Assembly: GCF_001952855.1 (NCBI RefSeq) | Contig: NZ_LPNO01000052.1 | Coordinates: forward strand, 217,845 to 281,844 | DNA length: 64,000 nt | Reading direction: 5' to 3' | Source of the DNA: Pseudomonas sp. ATCC PTA-122608 | Lineage (GTDB): Bacteria > Pseudomonadota > Gammaproteobacteria > Pseudomonadales > Pseudomonadaceae | Part shown: positions 33,843 through 44,507 of the stretch, one piece after another | Numbering within the stretch: position 1 is the first letter of the stretch | How the letters are laid out: every line of letters begins with the position of its first letter | Made by a program: the position numbers and the translations under genes | Notes under the pieces: generated by a model | What the model saw: only the letters and a program-made list of their open reading frames with translations | Told to the model about the DNA's origin: nothing | Databases searched by the model: none

Positions 33843-33846
33843 ACCC

Positions 33847-34296
33847 ATGGCCAACAAAACCGCTCCGCTACTCCCTATGACCCAGCAATTGCTGGCGGAC
33901 TTGGGCGAACGCCTGCGCTTGGCGCGCTTGCGTCGCAAGCTCACCGCCAAACAAGTGGCGGAGCGTGCCGGTATGTCACTCATGACCCTGCGTGCATTGG
34001 AGCGAGGCTCTACGGGAGTGACCATCGGCGCCTACCTGTCCGTATTGCAAGTGCTCGGGCTCGAACAGGATGTAGCCTCGATCGCTGAAACCGACACAGT
34101 AGGACGCCATCTGCAAGACGCCGCGCTTACAAACAAAAAGCAGGGGGCAACCAAGCCTCGCGTGAAGAAGGCTGCACACACGTCTTCTGTCAGCATCGCG
34201 CCCCCAGTCTCCCCCCAGGCACAAACGGCCTCGAAACTTTCGGCCCTGATCGTCAACCCCGTCAGCCGTTCCAGTGACGAGTCATCCAAGCCATGA
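33847..34296 (+). CDS. hipB: HipB-like XRE antitoxin
   Basis: 149 residues. Helix-turn-helix of the XRE type at ~14-70 (LRLARLRRKLTAKQVAERAG, MSLMTLRALERG). The C-terminal ~75 residues are a low-complexity basic/Ser-rich tail, longer than in E. coli HipB (88 residues) and probably a flexible toxin-contact arm. The start at 33847 is chosen because an upstream in-frame start (33772) falls inside operator 1. It overlaps hipA by four bases. It should repress its own promoter through the two palindromes upstream and restrain the kinase. Confidence 0.85.
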   Translation: MANKTAPLLPMTQQLLADLGERLRLARLRRKLTAKQVAERAGMSLMTLRALERGSTGVTIGAYLSVLQVLGLEQDVASIAETDTVGRHLQDAALTNKKQGATKPRVKKAAHTSSVSIAPPVSPQAQTASKLSALIVNPVSRSSDESSKP

Positions 34297-35570
34297 CCCG
34301 TATTCTCGTTTATGCCGACTGGGATGGGCTCGATCATGCCCGTCGCCTTGGCGTACTGCATGCGCGCCAAGGCGGTCCAAGTGAGTTGTTTGAGTTTGAA
34401 TACGACCGTGAGGCGCTGGCTGATCCGCAGTTGGGCCTGACTCAACTTGACCCGCGCCTAGGCTTGTTCGAAGGCCCGCAGTTCCCCCCGCAAGGTCGCG
34501 ATACCTTCGGTGTATTTGCCGACTCCAGCCCCGACCGATGGGGGCGCATGCTGATGAAGCGTCGGCTGGAACGCGATAAACGAACGGCAAGAGTTGCACC
34601 CCACACTCGGCTTATGGAGTCAGACTTCCTGTTGGGTGTACACGATACCTTCCGCGTCGGCGCGTTGCGTTTCAAGCAAGATGAGAACGGCCCCTTTCTG
34701 GACAATCAGGACAGCCTGGCGGCGCCGCCACTGATCAAACTGCGGGAACTGGAAGCAGCCAGCCGCGCCCTGGAAAACGATACCGACAATACCGCCGTCG
34801 AAGGCACCGACTGGCTGCGGATGTTGATCGCACCCGGCGGCTCGCTGGGTGGCGCACGCCCTAAAGCCAGCGTGGTCGACCCCGATGGGCATCTCTGGAT
34901 TGCCAAGTTTCCGAGCCTGCGCGATGAGCACGATGTGGGAGCCTGGGAATACATCGTTGGGTCTCTCGCCGAGGGCTGCGGTCTGCGCGTCGCCCCCATG
35001 GATGCAGAACGCTATGCCAGCGAGCATCACTGCTTCAGGGTTAAACGTTTTGACCGGTCTGCTCAGGGGCGACGTTTGCATTTCGCCTCCGCCATGACCT
35101 TGACCGGGCATACCGATGGTGACGATGCCTCGACTGGCGTCAGCTACCTGGAACTTGCGCGGGTGTTGATCACGCAAGGCGCCGATACCCAAGCTGACTT
35201 GCGCGAACTGTGGTGTCGAATTCTGTTTAACGTGTTGGTTTCCAATACCGATGATCACTTGCGTAACCACGGCTTCCTGCTGGAACCGGGACGGGGATGG
35301 CGGCTCTCTCCTGCCTACGATATGAATCCCGACCGTTACGGTCATGGCCTGAAACTCAATATCAGCGAACATGACAACGCTATGGATCTGGAGTTGGTGC
35401 GATCAGTCGCCGGGATCTTCAGGGTGCCACTCCCGGAGGCCGACACGCTTATCGAACGTTTCAGGGGCGTTGTGAATCAGTGGCCAACGCTGGCCAATGC
35501 AGTGGGCATCTCAAGACGTGAGCAGGACGAAATGAGCCCCGCCTTCAAGTTGTCCAAAGGCGCACAATGA
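34293..35570 (+). CDS. hipA: HipA-like serine/threonine kinase toxin
   Basis: 425 residues. The HipA kinase elements are present: the flexible P-loop/autophosphorylation segment GGSLGGARPKASV, the catalytic loop LVSNTDDHLRNHGF and metal-binding LSPAYDMNPD. An N-terminal subdomain 1 (residues ~1-100, VYADWDGLDHARRLG) precedes them. HipA phosphorylates glutamyl-tRNA synthetase in E. coli and induces dormancy; related toxins use other tRNA synthetases, so the target here is open. Expressed from the hipB promoter. All key residues look intact, so the toxin is probably active. Confidence 0.92.
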   Translation: MTRILVYADWDGLDHARRLGVLHARQGGPSELFEFEYDREALADPQLGLTQLDPRLGLFEGPQFPPQGRDTFGVFADSSPDRWGRMLMKRRLERDKRTARVAPHTRLMESDFLLGVHDTFRVGALRFKQDENGPFLDNQDSLAAPPLIKLRELEAASRALENDTDNTAVEGTDWLRMLIAPGGSLGGARPKASVVDPDGHLWIAKFPSLRDEHDVGAWEYIVGSLAEGCGLRVAPMDAERYASEHHCFRVKRFDRSAQGRRLHFASAMTLTGHTDGDDASTGVSYLELARVLITQGADTQADLRELWCRILFNVLVSNTDDHLRNHGFLLEPGRGWRLSPAYDMNPDRYGHGLKLNISEHDNAMDLELVRSVAGIFRVPLPEADTLIERFRGVVNQWPTLANAVGISRREQDEMSPAFKLSKGAQ

Positions 35571-35630
35571 CCCAGCGACGCCACTATTACCAAATCCGAA
35601 AGAATCCATCTTCCGTTTAGCCCTTTCTCT

Positions 35631-35648
35631 CCCCGCGTCGGGGCTTTA
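35631..35648 (+). terminator. Short hairpin after hipA
   Basis: CCCCG (35631-35635) and CGGGG (35639-35643) pair over three bases, followed by CTTTAT. A weak intrinsic terminator at the end of hipBA. Confidence 0.45.
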
Positions 35649-35666
35649 TCCTTGTCGGCAACAAAC

Positions 35667-35678
35667 TGAAACGTTTCA
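35667..35678. promoter_or_regulatory. LacI-family-type palindrome upstream of oprB
   Basis: TGAAACGTTTCA is a perfect 12-bp palindrome 106 bp before the oprB start. It equals the core of the Cra/FruR operator and is close to the PtxS operator TGAAACCGGTTTCA that controls glucose genes in P. putida. Regulation of the sugar porin and perhaps gcd by a LacI-family repressor is inferred. Confidence 0.55.
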
Positions 35679-35783
35679 TCATTCCATAAAACATCGTCCG
35701 CCCGTGTTCAACGCCTTTGTGCGAACGCGCCAGGTCGCTGTTGGCGTTTCAAAACCATAAAATATTAAGACCCCATTTTGCCT

Positions 35784-37121
35784 ATGCCTGCTTTCCCAAA
35801 CCTGCGCCTGTGCGCTGCGCTGCTGCCTTTCGGTCTGGCCACCTGTGCCCAAGCCGCTCCTGCCTTTGACGCTGAATCACCGTGGATGCTGGGTGATTTC
35901 GGCGGAGCTCGGACAGCGCTGTCTCAAAAAGGCTACGACTTCAAGTTCGACTACACCGGCGAGATGGGCAGCAACCTGCACGGCGGCTCAGACCACGACC
36001 GCACCGCGCGCTACAGCGATCAGTTCGGCCTGGGCACGCACCTGGATCTGCAGAAGATCCTCGGCTGGCACGACGCCGAGTTCCAGTTGACGGTGACCGA
36101 GCGCAGCGGCAACAACATCACCAACGACCGCGTCAACGATCCGCGTGTGGGCGGGTTCACTTCCTCCCAGGAAGTCTGGGGCCGTGGCCAGACCTGGCGC
36201 CTGACGCAGATGTGGTACCAGCAGAAGTTCTTCGACCAGAAGCTCGACATCAAGGCCGGCCGTTTTGGCGAAGGCGAGGACTTCAACAGCTTCCCCTGCG
36301 ACTTCCAGAACCTGGCGTTCTGCGGCTCGCAGGTCGGCAACTGGGTGGGCAGCATCTGGTACAACTGGCCGGTGAGCCAGTGGGCGCTGCGGGTCAAGTA
36401 TCACCTGACGCCCGAGCTGTACGCCCAGGTCGGCGCCTATGAACAGAACCCGTCCAACCTGGATCGCGGCAATGGCTTCAAGCTCAGTGGCAGCGGCACA
36501 CAAGGCGCCCTGCTCCCGGTGGAACTGGTGTGGACACCCACGCTCAACGGCCTGCCCGGCGAATACCGCGCCGGTTACTACTACAGCAGCGCCAAGGCCA
36601 GCGACGTCTATAAAGACCGCAACGACCAGCCGGCAGCCCTCAGCGGCGAGGCCTATCGCAGCGCCTCCAGCAAACACGGGGTGTGGCTGGGTGTGCAACA
36701 GCAAGTCACCAGCCTGGCTAGCGACCATTCGCGAGGCTTGAGCGTGTTCGCCAACGGCACGATGCACGACAAGAAAACCAACGCTGTGGATAACTACGTG
36801 CAGGCCGGCGTGGTCTACAAGGGCCCGTTTGACGCCCGCGCCAAGGACGATATCGGCTTTGCCGTGGCCCGGGTGCACGTCAACCCGGCCTATCGCAAGA
36901 ACGCCGAGGCGAGCAACCAGGCCCGTGCGGTGTACGACTTCGATGACCCGGCCTATATGCCGATTCAACACACCGAATACAGCGCCGAACTCTATTACGG
37001 CATCCACATCACCCACTGGCTGACCGTACGCCCGAACCTGCAATACATCCGTCACCCCGGAGCCGTGGCCCAGGTGGATGACGCGCTGATCGGCGGGATC
37101 AAGCTGCAAAGCTCGTTCTGA
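35784..37121 (+). CDS. oprB: Carbohydrate-selective porin OprB
   Basis: 445 residues with a signal peptide (cleavage near AQA at ~23) and a 16-strand porin sequence: SPWMLGDFGGART start, many alternating aromatic strands, and a C-terminal Phe (LQSSF) for outer-membrane insertion. OprB admits glucose and other sugars. It lies 100 bp before gcd, the same arrangement as the oprB-gcd pair of P. putida, so it feeds glucose to periplasmic oxidation. The ATG at 35784 is used; an upstream TTG is less likely. Confidence 0.92.
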   Translation: MPAFPNLRLCAALLPFGLATCAQAAPAFDAESPWMLGDFGGARTALSQKGYDFKFDYTGEMGSNLHGGSDHDRTARYSDQFGLGTHLDLQKILGWHDAEFQLTVTERSGNNITNDRVNDPRVGGFTSSQEVWGRGQTWRLTQMWYQQKFFDQKLDIKAGRFGEGEDFNSFPCDFQNLAFCGSQVGNWVGSIWYNWPVSQWALRVKYHLTPELYAQVGAYEQNPSNLDRGNGFKLSGSGTQGALLPVELVWTPTLNGLPGEYRAGYYYSSAKASDVYKDRNDQPAALSGEAYRSASSKHGVWLGVQQQVTSLASDHSRGLSVFANGTMHDKKTNAVDNYVQAGVVYKGPFDARAKDDIGFAVARVHVNPAYRKNAEASNQARAVYDFDDPAYMPIQHTEYSAELYYGIHITHWLTVRPNLQYIRHPGAVAQVDDALIGGIKLQSSF

Positions 37122-37221
37122 TTCTGAATAAAGCTAATTTGCCCTGAACCAAGCCTGCGCCGGAACGTCATCTACAGTGAACTGTGCGCAATCAATTCAA
37201 AACGTAACGGAGAACCACACT

Positions 37222-39639
37222 ATGAGCACTGATGGTGCTTCAAGTCCAAGTCGCCTGCTGCCCAGGCTACTGGGGATCTTGCTGCTGATAATGGGCCTGG
37301 CCTTGTTGGCCGGGGGGATCAAGCTGAGCATGCTCGGCGGGTCGCTGTATTACCTGCTGGCCGGTCTCGGCATCACCGTCACCGGTCTGTTGCTGCTGGC
37401 AACACGCCGCGCGGCGCTGGGCTTGTACGCACTGGTGCTGTTTGCCAGCACCGTCTGGGCGCTGTGGGAAGTCGGCCTGGACTGGTGGCAACTGGTGCCG
37501 CGCCTGGCGCTGCTGTTCGCCCTCGGCATCGTCATGCTGCTCCCGTGGTTCCGCCGTCCATTGCTGCGTGGCCAAGCCGCGCCGCTGGGCACTGGCGCCC
37601 TGAGCGTCGCCGTCGTGCTGGCCGGTGCTGCTGCCTTGGCCAGCCAATTCACCGACCCGGGTGCCATGGTCAAAAAAGGCCAACTGGACCGCGATGCGGT
37701 GCCAGGCATGGCCAGCGCCGCGCCAGCTCAGGCGGATGGTGACTGGAATTCCTATGGCCGCTCGGCCTTTGGTGACCGTTACTCGCCACTGGCGCAGATC
37801 ACCCCGGAAAACGCCCACAAGCTGGTGCCAGCCTGGACGTATCGCACTGGCGATATTCCTGGCCCAGGCGATCCCGGTGAAACCACCGCGGAAAACACCC
37901 CGCTGAAAGTCAACGGCATGCTCTACGTGTGTACACCACACAGCCAGGTCATTGCCCTGGACCCGGACACCGGCAAGGAAATCTGGCGTTTCGACCCGAA
38001 GATCAGCAGCGAGGGTGCTGCCAACTTCAAGGGTTGGGCGCACATGACCTGCCGTGGCGTGTCGTATCACGATGACGCGGTCTACGCTTCCGAGCAGAGC
38101 CCGACTGGCAGCGCCAGCCCGGCCGCCGCGCCGAATGCCTGCCCGAAACGCATCTTCGTACCTACCGCCGACACCCGTCTGATCGCCCTGAACGCCGACA
38201 CCGGCAAGATGTGCGAAGACTTTGGTGACAAAGGCCAGGTCGACCTGCGTGCCAACATCGGCACCTTCGCCCCGGGCGGTTACTACTCCACCTCGCCACC
38301 GGCCGTTACCAAGAACCTGGTAGTGATCGGCGGTCACGTGACCGACAACGTCTCCACCGACGAGCCAAGCGGCGTGATCCGTGCGTTCGACGTGCACACC
38401 GGCAAGCTGGTGTGGAACTGGGACAGCGGCAACCCGGACGACACCACCCCGTTGGCCGAGGGCAAGACTTACACCCGCAATTCGCCAAACATGTGGTCGA
38501 TGTTCGCGGTGGACGAAAAACTCGGCATGCTCTACCTGCCGATGGGTAACCAGATGCCCGACCAGTACGGCGGCGACCGGACTCCGGACTCCGAGAAGTA
38601 CAGCGCCGGCCTGACCGCCCTGGACATCGACAGCGGCCACGTGAAGTGGACCTTCCAGTTCACTCACCATGACCTGTGGGACATGGACGTGGGCGGCCAG
38701 CCTTCGCTGGTCGACATCAAGACCGCTGATGGCGTGAAGCAAGCGGTAATGGCGTCGACCAAGCAAGGCAGCATCTACACCCTGGACCGCACCAACGGTC
38801 AGCCAGTGGTGCCGATCAATGAAATCCCTGTACCGCAAGGCGCAGTGGCCGGCGATCACACCGCACCGACCCAACCGAAATCGGACCTGAACTTCATGCC
38901 ACCGCCCCTCAAGGAGCGTGACATGTGGGGCGTGACGCCGTTCGACCAGATGCTGTGCCGGATTGATTTCAAATCCATGCGCTACGACGGTCCGTTCACC
39001 CCGCCATCGCTGCAAGGCTCGATCGTTTACCCGGGTAACTTTGGCGTGTTCGACTGGGGTGGCATTTCCGTCGACCCGGTTCGCCAGATTGCTTTCGTGA
39101 ACCCGAGCTACATGGCGTTCAAATCGAAACTGATCCCGGCCGCCGACATCGCCAAGCAAGGCCCACGGGTCAGCGAAACCGAAGGCGTGCAGCCGAACAA
39201 AGGCGCGCCGTACGGCGTGATCCTCGAAGCCATGCTGTCGCCACTGGGCCTGCCGTGCCAGGCGCCAGCATGGGGTTATGTGGCCGCGGTCGACCTGACC
39301 AACCACCAGACCATCTGGATGCACAAGAACGGCACCGTGCGTGACAGCTCGCCGGTTCCGATTCCACTGACCATGGGCGTACCAAGCCTGGGCGGGACCT
39401 TCACCACGGCCGGTGGCGTGTCTTTCCTCAGCGGTACCCTTGACCAGTACCTGCGTGCCTATGACGTGAAAAACGGCAAGCAACTGTGGGAAGGCCGCCT
39501 GCCAGCAGGCGCGCAAACCACACCGATGACCTACACCGGCAAGGACGGCAAGCAGTACGTGCTGGTCATGGCCGGCGGTCATGGTTCCCTGGGTACCAAG
39601 CAGGGCGACTATGTGATGGCGTTCAAACTGCCGGACTAA
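37222..39639 (+). CDS. gcd: PQQ-dependent membrane-bound glucose dehydrogenase
   Basis: 805 residues: five N-terminal membrane helices (to ~140) and a periplasmic eight-bladed PQQ propeller with GDWNSYGRSAFGDRYSPLAQ at the domain start, FTHHDLWDMDVGGQP and TPFDQMLCRIDF. It oxidises glucose to gluconate in the periplasm and passes electrons to ubiquinone, with PQQ and a divalent metal as cofactors. The acid produced underlies phosphate solubilisation. The start at 37222 has GGAGA upstream. A strong terminator follows at 39659-39693. Confidence 0.96.
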   Translation: MSTDGASSPSRLLPRLLGILLLIMGLALLAGGIKLSMLGGSLYYLLAGLGITVTGLLLLATRRAALGLYALVLFASTVWALWEVGLDWWQLVPRLALLFALGIVMLLPWFRRPLLRGQAAPLGTGALSVAVVLAGAAALASQFTDPGAMVKKGQLDRDAVPGMASAAPAQADGDWNSYGRSAFGDRYSPLAQITPENAHKLVPAWTYRTGDIPGPGDPGETTAENTPLKVNGMLYVCTPHSQVIALDPDTGKEIWRFDPKISSEGAANFKGWAHMTCRGVSYHDDAVYASEQSPTGSASPAAAPNACPKRIFVPTADTRLIALNADTGKMCEDFGDKGQVDLRANIGTFAPGGYYSTSPPAVTKNLVVIGGHVTDNVSTDEPSGVIRAFDVHTGKLVWNWDSGNPDDTTPLAEGKTYTRNSPNMWSMFAVDEKLGMLYLPMGNQMPDQYGGDRTPDSEKYSAGLTALDIDSGHVKWTFQFTHHDLWDMDVGGQPSLVDIKTADGVKQAVMASTKQGSIYTLDRTNGQPVVPINEIPVPQGAVAGDHTAPTQPKSDLNFMPPPLKERDMWGVTPFDQMLCRIDFKSMRYDGPFTPPSLQGSIVYPGNFGVFDWGGISVDPVRQIAFVNPSYMAFKSKLIPAADIAKQGPRVSETEGVQPNKGAPYGVILEAMLSPLGLPCQAPAWGYVAAVDLTNHQTIWMHKNGTVRDSSPVPIPLTMGVPSLGGTFTTAGGVSFLSGTLDQYLRAYDVKNGKQLWEGRLPAGAQTTPMTYTGKDGKQYVLVMAGGHGSLGTKQGDYVMAFKLPD

Positions 39640-39658
39640 GTAACAGCGGCAGCAAGAC

Positions 39659-39693
39659 AAAGGCGGCTACCTCATGGGTAGCCGCCTTTTTTT
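39659..39693. terminator. Strong intrinsic terminator between gcd and the EAL gene
   Basis: AAAGGCGGCTACC (39659-39671) pairs perfectly with GGTAGCCGCCTTT (39677-39689) over five bases, followed by seven Ts. The A-run on the left arm lets it work in both directions for the convergent genes. Confidence 0.92.
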
Positions 39694-39697
39694 GTGT

Positions 39698-42088
39698 TCA
39701 CACCGGCACACGTTCGCGGCGCATCCACATTTCGAACGCCATGGCGTTCAGTGGCCGGCTGATCAGATAGCCTTGGGCCGTGTCGCACTTCCAGAGTTTG
39801 AGCAGCTTGAGGCTGGGCTCGAACTCCACACCTTCAGCCACCACTTTGAGCCCGAGGTTGTGGCTCATTTCGATGGTCGAGCGCACGATCACGCCGTCGC
39901 CGGAGGTGCTGTCGAGATTGCGCACGAACGACTGGTCGATCTTCAGTTCCTGTACCGGCAAGCGTTGCAGTTGCGCCAGGGATGAGTAGCCGGTGCCGAA
40001 ATCGTCCACCGACAGGCTGATGCCACAACCGCGCAATTGCTCCAGCACGCTGAGGGCCTGGGCCGGGTTGTGCATGATCGCGCTTTCGGTGATTTCAAAA
40101 ATCAGTTGCCGGGCCGATACGCGGTAGCGCGCCAACAGCTCGGTAACGCGCAGGGCCAGGCTGTCATCGGCCAGGTCATCCACCGAGATGTTCACCGATA
40201 ACTGCACTTGCAGCCCGCGCACCTCCCACTCGGCCAATTGCCGAATGGCTTCTTCGATCACCCAGTGGGTAAGGCTACCCATGCTGCCGGTGCGCTCGGC
40301 CAGGGGAATGAACTCGGCGGGCGATACCAGCCCAAGGGTCGGATGCTGCCAGCGCAACAGCGCTTCGGCCTGGCGCACATGGCCATGGTGCAAGTCGAGC
40401 TTGGGCTGATAACACAGGTGCAACTCGCCCTCCGCCGCCGCTCGGCGCAGGTCGCGGATCAGCGTGATCTGGCGTTGGTGGGCGAGGTCGCGGTCTTGTT
40501 GGTAGATCTGTAAATAACCCGGTAACGCGGCCGCATCGTGGCGGGCAAGCGCGGCGCGGCTGATCAGCTCTTCAACCTGCTGGCCGTCGGCCGGGTACGC
40601 GGCGATGCCGATGCTCACCTCGTGGCGCAGTTCATCGCCGCCGATGCGCTGGGGCTCGGTCAGCAGCCCATACAGGCGGTCAGCCAAGGCCACGACACGG
40701 TCGATCTCGGTGTTTTCCAGCAGCAGTAAAAACTCGCTGCCGGTGATGCGCGCGGCGGTGTCACTGGCCGAGAGGCTCGACAACAGGCAGCGGCTGGCTT
40801 CGCGGAGCATTTCTTCCACACCTTCCGGCCCATAGCTTTCATTGATCACCCGGTAGTTTTCAATCCCCAGGTACAGCAACACCACGGGCCGGCCGGCGCT
40901 GATGGCACTGCCCAGGCGCTCCATGGCCAGCGCCCGGTTGGGCAGGCCGGTGAGCGGATCGTGCAGGGCGTTGTGGGCCAGTTGCCGTTCGCGCACGGCG
41001 ATCCCGGTTTGCATGGCGTTAAAAGCCTGGGCCAGCAGGCCGAACTCATCATGGCTGCGCACCCGCACTGGCGTACGGTAATCACCGGCACCGATGCGTT
41101 CGGCGGCCTGCACCAGCGCATTGAGTGGGCGCGAAACCCTACGCGCCAGGAACAAAGCGCCCGCCAGCGACACCAGCAGCACCACCAAGGCGATTGCGAG
41201 AAATTGCCGGTCCAGCGGCGCGAAGGATTCAAGGGCGTGGTCCAGCGGGCTTTGCAGCAGCACCCGCACCTCACCGCCGTCTGCGGTGTTACCCAGCGGC
41301 AACACCTGGCTGAGGTAACGCTGGCCGTGAAACAGGTTCAGTTGCGCCTTGGAATTGATGTACGGCGCCTGCAAGTCAGCGGCAATTGATGCCTGCAGTG
41401 CCTCGGGCTGAGTGCTGAACAGTTCGCCGGGCTGGCCGTGCTGCGCACTGAGGAACGACACCTCAAGGTTGCTCATGGAGCGCAATTCACTGGCGAAGAT
41501 TTCGTCCATGGGGAAGCCCATGGCGACACGGGCAATCGGTGTGAGGTCGACGACGTCCTGTTGCACCAGCAGAAAAGGCCGGCCATCCAGGGCTACGATC
41601 AACATTTGCAGGCCGCTGCGCCGGGCCTGGCGCAAGGCATCGTTGTAGGGAAAAGGCTGGCCCGGGGTCAGCGCCTGTAACGTGCTGACCATCACCTTGC
41701 CGTCGAGGCCCAGCACAAATACTTCACTGGACGTCAGGCCGGTGCCATGCCGGCGCAGGGCGGCGAGAATCTCGGCGGGCTCACCCTCGGCGACAGACTG
41801 GCGGAAGGGCAGGTCTGCCGTGAGCCAGTTCAAGCCGTATTGCAAACGCCGGCCACGCAGGTCGAGCAGGCGTTCGAACACCTGGCTGCCGGTTTCCAAT
41901 TGCACTTGGGCCTGGTTTTCGACGGCGTGATTGGTCGCGGTCTTCACCGCGAAATACACCGCCGCCACGACCACCAGTAACAGCAGCGCCAGCACCCCGG
42001 CGATCCGGGTTTGAAACGTATGGCGCCACCGCATTTTGTTGCCCTCTGGCAACGCCTGTCCCCTCCAGTCGAAACGTCCCTTCGTCAT
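39698..42088 (-). CDS. Membrane c-di-GMP phosphodiesterase (degenerate GGDEF, intact EAL)
   Basis: 796 residues. Two membrane helices (~22-42 and ~290-310) enclose a ~245-residue periplasmic sensor; HAMP follows. The GGDEF position reads ITGSEF, so the cyclase site is degenerate. The EAL domain keeps EALLRWQHP, the NISV metal site and DDFGTGYSSLAQL with KIDQSFV. It should hydrolyse c-di-GMP under control of a periplasmic signal. The start at 42088 has GAGG upstream; a longer reading to 42187 lacks support, and an ATG at 42034 is the next option. Confidence 0.92.
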   Translation of the reverse strand: MTKGRFDWRGQALPEGNKMRWRHTFQTRIAGVLALLLLVVVAAVYFAVKTATNHAVENQAQVQLETGSQVFERLLDLRGRRLQYGLNWLTADLPFRQSVAEGEPAEILAALRRHGTGLTSSEVFVLGLDGKVMVSTLQALTPGQPFPYNDALRQARRSGLQMLIVALDGRPFLLVQQDVVDLTPIARVAMGFPMDEIFASELRSMSNLEVSFLSAQHGQPGELFSTQPEALQASIAADLQAPYINSKAQLNLFHGQRYLSQVLPLGNTADGGEVRVLLQSPLDHALESFAPLDRQFLAIALVVLLVSLAGALFLARRVSRPLNALVQAAERIGAGDYRTPVRVRSHDEFGLLAQAFNAMQTGIAVRERQLAHNALHDPLTGLPNRALAMERLGSAISAGRPVVLLYLGIENYRVINESYGPEGVEEMLREASRCLLSSLSASDTAARITGSEFLLLLENTEIDRVVALADRLYGLLTEPQRIGGDELRHEVSIGIAAYPADGQQVEELISRAALARHDAAALPGYLQIYQQDRDLAHQRQITLIRDLRRAAAEGELHLCYQPKLDLHHGHVRQAEALLRWQHPTLGLVSPAEFIPLAERTGSMGSLTHWVIEEAIRQLAEWEVRGLQVQLSVNISVDDLADDSLALRVTELLARYRVSARQLIFEITESAIMHNPAQALSVLEQLRGCGISLSVDDFGTGYSSLAQLQRLPVQELKIDQSFVRNLDSTSGDGVIVRSTIEMSHNLGLKVVAEGVEFEPSLKLLKLWKCDTAQGYLISRPLNAMAFEMWMRRERVPV

Positions 42089-42238
42089 ACGCGTCCCTCG
42101 CGACAGCTGAACTGGCGTCAAATAAATTTCCTTTTTTAAAAGGACATTCGAACTATCCAGACTAGCTGCGCAAGAGAAGATGTGCACCCAATAAATACGG
42201 GAGTTTCACGTCATTAATTTGGCGGCATACCGCCATTC

Positions 42239-43407
42239 CTACATCCGCGCCCGCATGAAATCGCCCCAGCGCCGCACCAGGTAGTTGTGCTCGTCCATCA
42301 CCGAGTTCCACACCGCGATATGCCCCATGCGTTGCTCATAGGAGCCACCGTCGCGGACTTCGCCCACATCAATCAACGGTAAGCCATCGCTGCCCAGCAG
42401 CTCTTCCCGCGCGGGCTGGCCGGCGTACCAGTAATCCCACTCGGCGCTGCTCATGTGATCACGGCTACGAGCCGGGTTGCCGATGTAATAACCCTGGCGC
42501 GCCATTACCGCACCTGGCCAGCCGGACAGCCACCAGTTGAGGTAGGCATAGGCCGCATCCAGCACCGGGCCCTTGGCATGGCGCGACAACGACAACCCGC
42601 CGAACCAGGCGCGATAACCTTCACGGGGCACCGCCAGGCGATACTTGACCCCGGCCCGGTGCAGGCGCATCAGGGTCGGTGACCACAAACTCTGGATGTC
42701 GATGCTCGGGCTGAGCATCAGTTGCGCCGCCTCTTCGTCATCCGACCAGAACGCCGCGAAGTGCCCTTCCTTCTGCTTGCGTACCAGGATATCCGCCAGC
42801 ACATCGATCTCTTCGATGCTCATGTTGCCGATGTCCTTGAAGCTCGCGAGCCCCGCGCCTTGCACCGCCAGTGCCGCGTCGAGGGCGCCGATGGCGGCGT
42901 CACTCTGCAGCGCGGTGCGTGCGCCCCAGGCCGGGTCGAGCAGCCAGCCCCAGCTCTCATTGGCGCGGTTGAACCCTTCGGGCAAGCGCTCGGGGCGGTA
43001 GGCGAAACTGTCGGCGTTGTGGGTCAGGGGCAACATGCTGATGCGTTCGGTCACGGTGCTGCCGAGGCTGCCATCGTGCTGCACGAACAGGCGCTCGCTG
43101 GGCACACTGCCGCTGCCGAGGCGGTCGTTGGCGGACAAACGTCCGCGCTTGGGCAGGTCGTTGATCTCATGCCACAGCGCGATGCGCCGGGTGTCGATCG
43201 GCTGGATCGCCCGGGCCGGCCACACGAAATCGACGTTGTGAAACCACTGGTCGTAGAGGTCGTAGCTGTCCGGCTGCATCACCGCAATCCGCTGGGCCTG
43301 CTCGACATCGTGCACCTGATACACCAGGCGAATGCCCAGCTCTTTTTCCGCTCGCACACGCAGGCATTCGAGCAAGGTCACCGAGGTACCGAGGACGCGC
43401 AGCGTGA

Positions 43408-43411
<4 letters not shown>
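42239..43411 (-). CDS. Solute-binding-protein-fold protein without a signal peptide
   Basis: 390 residues resembling spermidine/putrescine-type periplasmic binding proteins (type II fold: MITLRVLGTSVTLLECLR, DSYDLYDQW, YAYLNWWLSG). It begins directly with the first beta strand and has no signal peptide or lipobox. The ATG overlaps the stop of the CobW gene, so no longer form is possible. It is therefore likely cytosolic, perhaps a ligand sensor or an enzyme built on this fold. Last gene of the eight-gene operon; no permease or ATPase is encoded nearby. Confidence 0.78.
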
Positions 43412-44382
<971 letters not shown>

Positions 44383-44405
44383 CTTTCTACCTCGTTGCTG
44401 GCCCC

Positions 44406-44507
44406 CTGTAGGAGCGAGCTTGCTCGCGAAAAACCTGAGAACGCCGCGTTCAACCAGAGACGGCGCGTTATCGTTGACGTTTTTCGCGAGCAAGCTCGCT
44501 CCTACAG
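44406..44507. repeat. REP doublet (REPIN), GAGCGAGCTTGCTCGC class
   Basis: CTGTAGGAGCGAGC... and its inverted copy ...GCTCGCTCCTACAG flank a ~45-base centre. It separates the CobW gene from the CGLCG small-protein gene and overlaps that gene's stop codon. Such doublets can damp downstream expression in an operon. Confidence 0.9.

Noticed and set aside
33772..33846. Earlier start for hipB
   Set aside because: It begins inside the right arm of operator 1, so it would lie upstream of or within the promoter; the DNA-binding domain starts after 33847.
37267..39660. 797-codon open frame antisense to gcd
   Set aside because: Frame follows the GC-rich codon periodicity of gcd on the other strand; the translation is low-complexity His/Arg/Val-rich with no domain. 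Same reasoning applies to long antisense frames over lon (51971-53905) and bphP (20817-22628).
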